Origin: Bacillota bacterium | GTDB lineage: Bacteria > Bacillota > Sulfobacillia > Sulfobacillales > Sulfobacillaceae | Direction of reading: 5' to 3' | DNA: 12,408 nt | Assembly: GCA_021820675.1 (NCBI GenBank) | Contig: JAKADI010000009.1 | Location: forward strand, 1 to 12,408 | Part shown: one piece after another, positions 8,254-12,408 of the stretch | Layout: the number at the start of each line of letters is the position of its first letter | Numbering within the stretch: the stretch's first letter is position 1 | Translations under genes and position numbers: made by a program | Notes under the pieces: generated by a model | Told to the model about the DNA's origin: nothing | Database searches by the model: none | Seen by the model: only the letters and a program-made list of their open reading frames with translations

Positions 8254-8275
8254 GTGGGGCGACGAATAACCCCAC
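8254..8275. terminator. Hairpin after the CPBP gene, possible terminator
   Basis: GTGGGG (8254-8259) pairs with CCCCAC (8270-8275) over a 10-nt loop, 16 bp beyond the CPBP stop. Outer ACCA and TGGT could extend the structure with mismatches. No T-run follows. Confidence 0.4.
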
Positions 8276-8484
8276 CAGATGGTCATTGTAGCTAGGAATT
8301 TTCATTGCCCGTTAAAGTAAAAGTAAAGTAAAACGAAAGTTGCGGTGCAACGATATCCTGAAAACCCCCTGGCGGGCGGTATCTCAATCCAAATATTGCG
8401 GAGGCGAACATCAACCAATGAGGTCGTTTGCCCCTTTCACCGGGGCGCTTCTCTTGAGAATATTTTAAATGTAGTCTAAATCGC
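8276..8484. other. Gene-free, hairpin-rich stretch
   Basis: No supportable gene. It contains an A-rich run of GTAAA-like units (8314-8336); GTTGC-GGT-GCAAC (8339-8351); GATATC (8352-8357) able to pair with GGTATC (8378-8383) with one wobble; GCCCC-7 nt-GGGGC (8430-8446); and a TTCTC-TT-GAGAA stem (8449-8460) followed by TATTTT. A minus-strand open frame (8292-8495, 67 codons) has no ribosome site or recognised family. The stretch could be a structured RNA, a 3' untranslated region of the CPBP transcript, or the worn edge of a mobile element. Confidence 0.4.
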
Positions 8485-8530
8485 ATAACAGACAATAAGT
8501 GTTGACATTGTATAATATTACGACAGTTAT
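8485..8530 (+). promoter_or_regulatory. Promoter/operator-like region before the small ORF-amidase unit
   Basis: A perfect TTGACA (8502-8507) and a perfect TATAAT (8511-8516) occur here but only 3 bp apart, so they cannot be one promoter. TTGACA could work with AGTTAT (8525-8530, 17-bp spacer). TATAAT could work with a poor -35 near 8488. An imperfect inverted repeat, ATAACAGAC (8485-8493) against GACAGTTAT (8522-8530), 7 of 9 matching, brackets both elements and looks like a regulator-binding site. Confidence 0.5.
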
Positions 8531-8543
8531 CTATAAGAGATAA
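8527..8543 (+). promoter_or_regulatory. AU-rich leader hairpin touching the small-ORF ribosome site
   Basis: TTATCT-ATAAG-AGATAA forms a 6-bp stem whose 3' arm includes the first two bases of the AAGGAG ribosome site (8542-8547). Such a weak stem could tune ribosome access. Whether it is transcribed depends on which promoter element at 8502-8530 is used. Confidence 0.3.
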
Positions 8544-8556
8544 GGAGTGGGCCTAC

Positions 8557-8730
8557 GTGGTCAGTGACGAGGATTTTCTGCGCAAGGCGGTTTTGGCAAT
8601 GTTATTAATCGCGGTACAAGAGAACGTGTCATCACTTTGGGACCACGCGGGAATGGATAAGGTGATCCGGGAATTGAAACCGCGGGCCTTAAATTCTTAT
8701 GAGCCGTGTCGGTCCTTATATGGACACTAA
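8557..8730 (+). CDS. Small unrecognised protein (57 aa) coupled to the amidase
   Basis: The GTG at 8557 has AAGGAG (8542-8547) 9 nt upstream, and the frame runs 57 codons to TAA at 8728-8730. The stop codon overlaps the AAGGAG (8729-8734) of the following amidase, a layout typical of translational coupling. The protein starts MVSDEDFLRKAVLAMLLIAV, an acidic start leading into a probable amphipathic or hydrophobic helix (about 8-22). A second charged helix follows (about 33-42, GMDKVIRELKP), then a short tail with one cysteine (YEPCRSLYGH). I do not recognise a family. By position and size it resembles small partner subunits of amidase-signature enzymes (GatC with GatA, AtzG with AtzE), but I see no convincing sequence match, so that is inference only. 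A non-coding leader is the alternative. Confidence 0.6.
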   Translation: MVSDEDFLRKAVLAMLLIAVQENVSSLWDHAGMDKVIRELKPRALNSYEPCRSLYGH

Positions 8731-8741
8731 GGAGTACAGCG

Positions 8742-10088
8742 ATGGGATCACAAATTGAGGCATTGCATCAGGCTTTCTTAACCAAACATCAAGACCCGGT
8801 AGCATGGCTTGAACAATTAGCAGACAAGATTCTGTCGGTGCAGCGGGCGACCAATGCGTTTATTAATTTGGATATATCCAGAGCCAGGCGCACTGCCGAA
8901 GCATCCTGGCGACGCTATCGCAATGGAACAGCGAGAAGTACACTTGACGGCATTTTGGTGGGTCTGAAAGATTTATTCGAAACCGCCAATATGCCGACAA
9001 CAGCCGGATCCAAGATTCTTCAGGATCATCGACCTAGCCATGACGCTCTTGTTGTTCAGCAGCTACGGCAGTGGGGTGCTAATCTTGACTTAGGAAAACT
9101 TAATTTGCATGAGTTTGCTTTTGGCCCAACTAGTGCTAGTTCGTACTTCGGCCCGGTACGCAATCCCATAGATTCCAGAAAAATGGCGGGGGGTTCCAGC
9201 GGCGGATCGGCCGTAGCCGTGGCGACCGGTTTGATGCCGTTGGCCCTCGGTACCGATACGGGTGGATCAGTGCGGATTCCCGCCGCTCTGTGTGGGGTGA
9301 TTGGATTGAAGCCGACCTATGACCGCATTAGCCGGAATGGTGTGATTCCTCTATCTTGGACTTTAGATCACGTGGGGCCCTTATCCCGAAATTTGGAAGA
9401 TATTGCGGTGTTCTATGACCTGTTATTCCCTCAAGAACATGTTCGGGAGCAAATGTCGGCTGAATATGGCACTTTGAATGTCCTTATCCCCCAAGGCCCA
9501 GAGGGAGAGGCCTTAGACACCGACCTGCAAGATCGCTTTGAGCGGGCAGTTGATGCCTTCACGCGGTTGCCGGGAATTTACCTCCATCATGCCCCTTTAC
9601 CAGAATTGGAGCGCATACGGGCGGCGCAAATGGTCATTATCGGCGCGGAAGCCGCTAACTACCACTGGCAATGGCTGCAGGAACGACCGCTAGAATACCA
9701 GCCGGATGTACGTGAGCGTCTGATAGCCCGGTCGACCTACCTTGCTGTCCAGTATATTGAAGGGTTGCGTGCCCGCCAAGAATTAATGGATTTATACCGG
9801 GGCGTGTTGGGCACGTACGACGTTATTGTCTTACCCACTGTTCCCATCTACCCCCCGGATATTGATGCCACAATAGTGCCGGGCTATGACGGCCAAATGA
9901 CCGATGTTCGGAATGTCCTGCTGTCGATGACCTCGCCTTTCAATTTGTTGGGATTACCCGCCTTAAGTGTTCCGGTGGGCAAGAATAATGAGGGATTTAG
10001 CGTATCGGCTCAAATCGTCGGCAACTACGGTCAGGAAGGGCGCTTGTTGCAGGCGGCAAAAATTTGGCAAGAAGCTCTGTTTGCATAG
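8742..10088 (+). CDS. Amidase-signature family hydrolase (GatA-like)
   Basis: Amidase-signature enzymes hydrolyse carboxylic amides with a Ser-cisSer-Lys triad. The 448 residues contain VGLKDLFET (K76), AGGSSGGSAVAVATG (cis-Ser S152) and GTDTGGSVRIPAALCG (nucleophile S176); the 24-residue gap between the serines is the family norm. TTAGSKIL, LGKLNLHEFAFGPT, and DHVGPLSRNLEDIA (around 210-222) are also typical. The ATG at 8742 follows AAGGAG with 7 nt; an upstream in-frame ATG at 8706 lies inside the small ORF without a ribosome site. Overall it resembles GatA, but no gatB is present and the only small upstream gene is not recognisably GatC, so a catabolic amidase is more likely than the tRNA-Gln amidotransferase. 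Substrate unknown. An exporter-type gene, now broken, follows 29 bp downstream. Confidence 0.9.
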   Translation: MGSQIEALHQAFLTKHQDPVAWLEQLADKILSVQRATNAFINLDISRARRTAEASWRRYRNGTARSTLDGILVGLKDLFETANMPTTAGSKILQDHRPSHDALVVQQLRQWGANLDLGKLNLHEFAFGPTSASSYFGPVRNPIDSRKMAGGSSGGSAVAVATGLMPLALGTDTGGSVRIPAALCGVIGLKPTYDRISRNGVIPLSWTLDHVGPLSRNLEDIAVFYDLLFPQEHVREQMSAEYGTLNVLIPQGPEGEALDTDLQDRFERAVDAFTRLPGIYLHHAPLPELERIRAAQMVIIGAEAANYHWQWLQERPLEYQPDVRERLIARSTYLAVQYIEGLRARQELMDLYRGVLGTYDVIVLPTVPIYPPDIDATIVPGYDGQMTDVRNVLLSMTSPFNLLGLPALSVPVGKNNEGFSVSAQIVGNYGQEGRLLQAAKIWQEALFA

Positions 10089-10117
10089 TTCGGTGCCGCG
10101 ATCCTCTTGCTTCAGGC

Positions 10118-11195
10118 ATGAGTCAACGCCTTTGGTCACAAATACGCGGATTGTTATCGACGGGAAGAGATGCCCAGGTTTTAAAGACAGGAATTATTGT
10201 GGCGGGGGCGTCCTGGTACATGGCTCAATGTTTTTTTGCTACGCCACGCCTCTACTCCGCACCCTTAGCAGCGATTTTGTCGTGGCAGGTGAGGGTTGCA
10301 GATTCTATTGCTGGGATTCAACGTGTTGCCGGAGTTGGGGCGGGGATCGCCATGGCCAGTGTTGCTGGGCAGTTCTTTCGCCTGTCGGCCTTGTCGTTTA
10401 TGGGGCGGTATTAGTGTCCAGCGGTTTGAGAATGGGGCCGCAGGGCATTTCTTAATCTGCGATTACGGCGTTATTGGTCATGACGGTCGGGCCTTTGGTA
10501 CCGGGGTATGCGTGGCTGCGTGTCATCGATACTGTGATTGGGGCTGGGGGTAGCGATTGTGGCCAATGCCGTCATTTGGCCTCCCGATTCCACTAAATCC
10601 GCCGAACAAGCCATTATCGTGCTGGACCAGGCAGGTGCCAATGCTCGTTTGGCCGTTCGTCAGGATTTGATGAATTAAGCTCTGATGCTGCCAACCGGCA
10701 TTTCAGCCGTGCCCGTGACGTTGATCAGTCTTGGGACGTGGTCCACGATTGCCATTCGGAGGACGGAACGGAGTCTTAAGTGGAATGTTTTGATGTTCAA
10801 ACGGCGCCAGCGATTAAAAACGTTAGGCGATGCCTCCGACGTTTTAGAACATGCGCTGTCTCCAGTCCGCGGAATGCCCGCAGTTTATTTGTGACCGTTG
10901 AGCGAGATACCCATATAACTCTTATTTGGCCTTGCCGGAATCCATGGCCAGACCATTAGCCGACCACTTGACCCTTATGGATACGGCGCATCGTTGTGGG
11001 CGTTCACCCGGATGCCGCCTTTCAGCTAGAGAAAAAACCAAACAGGCGTCACAATTGCAACGCCTGTTGATTGAAGATATTCGTCACGCCCAGGGAGACT
11101 GGATTGACTTGGCAGCCGTGTTGGCCGATATCGAAAAAATGACCGAAGACTTGCTGGTCTCCTCACGCTTATTGGTTCCGTTGGTTTTCCGGGCT
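10118..11195 (+). pseudogene. Decayed FUSC/aromatic acid exporter-family membrane protein
   Basis: Pieces of one FUSC/DUF939-type protein (aromatic acid exporter family) appear in order but in changing frames. 10118-10380: start MSQRLWSQIRGLL, then VLKTGIIVAGASWYMAQ and PRLYSAPLAAILSWQV. About 10378-10548, shifted: VGLVVYGAVLVSSGLRMGPQ, an in-frame TAA at 10453, then SAITALLVMTVGPLVPGYAW and RVIDTVIGAG. 10550-10678, shifted: VAIVANAVIWPPDSTKSAEQ, ending in TAA. 10681-about 10770: DAANRHFSRARDVDQSWDVV. About 10770-10894: RSLKWNVLMFKRRQRLKTLG. 10926 onward, shifted again: REKTKQASQLQRLLIEDIRH and WIDLAAVLADIEKM. That makes about five frame changes plus in-frame stops over roughly 360 codons, the length of an intact family member. 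It follows the amidase on the same strand and is convergent with ppa. The 3' limit is approximate. Clustered sequencing errors are the alternative, but the flanking genes are intact. Confidence 0.85.
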
Positions 11196-11197
11196 CT

Positions 11198-11686
11198 TCA
11201 GTGTTGGGATTTGGCAAATCGGTCCTGGCTTTCTTTAAGGACGCGTTCGCCTTCTTCATGATTGTGCCATCCGCCGACATGCGATTCTTTGCCGCCTTCC
11301 AGGTCTTTGTAGGTGGCAAAGAAATGCGCGATTTCCTTGAGTGTGTGCTCCGGTACGTCTTCAATGGTGGAAACATGGTCCATGCGGGGATCATCTGCCG
11401 CGACCGCTAAGATTTTGTTGTCGATTCCGGCTTCATCCCGCATTTCCAGAAGTCCCACGATTCGGGCCCGAACAATACATCCTGGAAAGGTGCTCTGTGA
11501 CATCAACACCATTACGTCAATGGGATCGCCGTCTTCGCCTAAGGTGCTCTCTACGAAACCATATTCAGTGGGGTAATGAAACGGGGAATATAATACGCGA
11601 TCCAGACGAACACGGCCGGTCTCGTGATCCACTTCATATTTATTTTGGCTTCCACGGGGAATTTCTACCACAACATCGACAACCAC
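11198..11686 (-). CDS. ppa: Inorganic pyrophosphatase, family I
   Basis: It hydrolyses pyrophosphate to two phosphates in the cytoplasm with Mg2+, pulling biosynthetic reactions forward. The 162 residues match soluble family I enzymes (about 160-180). Visible motifs are VEIPRGSQNKYE (7-18, with E8, R11, K16 and E18), FHYPTEYGFV (36-45), the family signature DGDPIDV (52-58, metal-binding D52, D54, D57), and RDEAGIDNKILAV (83-95, D84 and D89). A late KDLEGGKESHVGGW segment supplies typical C-terminal lysine and tryptophan positions. The GTG at 11686 is chosen because AAGGAGG (11701-11695) lies 8 nt upstream and the protein then begins at the normal place. The frame remains open for 50 more codons upstream, but these look nothing like the family and lack a ribosome site. 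The stop lies just past the degraded exporter gene, which is convergent. Confidence 0.97.
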   Translation of the reverse strand: MVVDVVVEIPRGSQNKYEVDHETGRVRLDRVLYSPFHYPTEYGFVESTLGEDGDPIDVMVLMSQSTFPGCIVRARIVGLLEMRDEAGIDNKILAVAADDPRMDHVSTIEDVPEHTLKEIAHFFATYKDLEGGKESHVGGWHNHEEGERVLKESQDRFAKSQH

Positions 11687-11694
11687 CCTGTCGC

Positions 11695-11701
11695 CCTCCT
11701 T
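11695..11701 (-). promoter_or_regulatory. Strong ribosome binding site fixing the ppa start
   Basis: AAGGAGG on the minus strand, 8 nt before the GTG at 11686. It excludes the 50-codon N-terminal extension as the main product. Confidence 0.75.
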
Positions 11702-11779
11702 CTTTGATCGTTGTTCAGGATTATGTACTACGACATACCACTGTCTCAGACCAGGGTTGACTGAACAGCGTCTTTGTCC

Positions 11780-11808
11780 ATTGTGAGAGAACGGATACGA
11801 AAAATCAA
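11780..11808 (-). promoter_or_regulatory. Candidate promoter of ppa
   Basis: On the minus strand, TTGATT (11808-11803) lies 17 bp before CACAAT (11785-11780); each matches 4 of 6 consensus bases. It would give a leader of about 85 nt. A CATAAT nearer the gene lacks a usable -35. Weak call. Confidence 0.35.
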
Positions 11809-11907
11809 TGCACAAACCGGCAAGAGGAGAAGACATTGGAATTAATCAGTCATCGGAGCTTTGCGTTTGACGGCAGGGTTCGTTAAGATGAGGCGGGAGG
11901 GAACAGT

Positions 11908-12408
11908 GTGCAGCGACGATGGGCCAACATTACATTAGGGATTGCACTAGTCTTATTCTTAATCGCTCTGGCATTTCACCATCAATTTTGGGCTCCCTAC
12001 CTGGAGTCGATGGCACTGGCAGGATTAGCTGGGGGCGTCGCGGATTGGTATGCCGTAACCGCGCTCTTTCGACATCCCCTGGGGATTAAGTGGCTGCCTC
12101 ATACTTCCATCATTTCGGCCAATCGCGACCGAATTGTGGAGGCGATTTCCACTCTTGTTGAAACTGAGCTTCTTTCGGTGTCCTTTATCGAGGCAAATAT
12201 TGAGAAACTGCAGATCGGGCGAAAACTCGTCGAGTTTTTGGATAAGCCCATGAGCCCTATCTTGCAACAACAAATTACTGATACCCTCAACCAATTGTTG
12301 AATTTTATCCCGGAGGACCGTTTAGCTTCCCATCTGGAGGAGTTTACGACTACAAAGGTTCAGGAATTACACGTCTCGGAATATATTGTCCGTTTGATAA
12401 AGTGGCTC
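11908..12408 (+). CDS. DUF445 family membrane protein, N-terminal part (runs off window)
   Basis: DUF445 proteins are membrane-anchored and of unknown biochemical role. The window holds 167 codons without a stop. The GTG at 11908 is preceded by GGGAGGG (11895-11901) with a 6-nt gap. A hydrophobic segment at about 8-23 (ITLGIALVLFLIALAF) is followed by the family hallmark LAGGVADWYAVTALFRHPLG (40-59) and then PHTSIISANRDRIVEAI, a charged helical part typical of the extra-membrane region. The gene diverges from ppa across a spacer of about 220 bp. A weak TTGCGT-17 bp-TAAGAT (11861-11889) might be its promoter, but the predicted start would fall almost on the ribosome site. Confidence 0.88.
   Translation, partial: MQRRWANITLGIALVLFLIALAFHHQFWAPYLESMALAGLAGGVADWYAVTALFRHPLGIKWLPHTSIISANRDRIVEAISTLVETELLSVSFIEANIEKLQIGRKLVEFLDKPMSPILQQQITDTLNQLLNFIPEDRLASHLEEFTTTKVQELHVSEYIVRLIKWL

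Noticed and set aside
8314..8336. GTAAA-like units as a functional tandem repeat
   Set aside because: Irregular unit length and A-rich low complexity; not a convincing iteron or CRISPR-like array.
8292..8495. 67-codon minus-strand ORF
   Set aside because: No ribosome site and no recognisable family; kept only as a possible scar in the spacer description.
8502..8516. TTGACA and TATAAT as a single promoter
   Set aside because: Only 3 bp separate them; a working promoter needs about 16-18 bp.
8706..8741. Upstream ATG for the amidase
   Set aside because: It lies inside the small ORF with no ribosome site; ATG 8742 has AAGGAG at 7 nt and aligns better with family N-termini.
11134..11159. Intrinsic terminator for ppa (minus strand, GACC/GGTC stem then T-run)
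   Set aside because: The T-run is present, but the stem is only 4 bp with an 11-nt loop, too weak to call.
11687..11836. 50-codon N-terminal extension of pyrophosphatase starting at an ATG
   Set aside because: No ribosome site at that ATG, composition unlike the family, and AAGGAGG plus GTG at 11686 gives the normal protein.

Overview
The window looks like chromosome from a Gram-positive bacterium of the Bacillota. The evidence is strong purine-rich Shine-Dalgarno sites before almost every gene, frequent GTG starts, moderate GC, and the protein repertoire. The protein style recalls acidophilic Sulfobacillus-type lineages, but that is an impression and was not tested. Most of the window is housekeeping. 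No CRISPR array, prophage, tRNA, rRNA or intact insertion sequence was recognised.

Layout. (1) Positions 1-1561, plus strand: the 3' part of a CCA-adding tRNA nucleotidyltransferase, then a class III (LigB/DODA-like) extradiol dioxygenase homologue, probably co-transcribed. (2) 1562-1916: a gap with no convincing gene but two good hairpins. (3) 1917-4616, minus strand: aconitase acnA. It diverges from prfC (release factor 3, 4753-6324), and the 136-bp spacer holds a recognisable promoter for each. (4) 6364-7317: an aldo/keto reductase close behind prfC, ending before a perfect 15-bp hairpin. (5) 7437-8237: a CPBP-family membrane protein with a non-standard first motif. (6) 8238-8556: a hairpin-rich gap ending in a promoter-like region. 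(7) 8557-10088: a 57-codon small ORF whose stop codon overlaps the Shine-Dalgarno of an amidase-signature enzyme. (8) 10118 to about 11195: a heavily frameshifted FUSC/aromatic-acid-exporter gene. (9) 11198-11686, minus strand: inorganic pyrophosphatase ppa. (10) 11908 to the window end: the 5' part of a DUF445 membrane protein.

How the genes fit together. CCA addition, RF3, aconitase and pyrophosphatase are core translation and central-metabolism functions, each apparently with its own transcription unit. The most accessory-looking unit is small ORF - amidase - exporter (7-8). It reads as an amide-hydrolysis and acid-export cassette whose exporter has decayed. The small ORF sits where GatC- or AtzG-type partner subunits sit next to GatA-like amidases, and it is the best candidate here for something undescribed. 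The dioxygenase homologue appears to lack the first canonical metal-binding histidine, and the CPBP protein has EN where the family has EE. Both may have altered chemistry.
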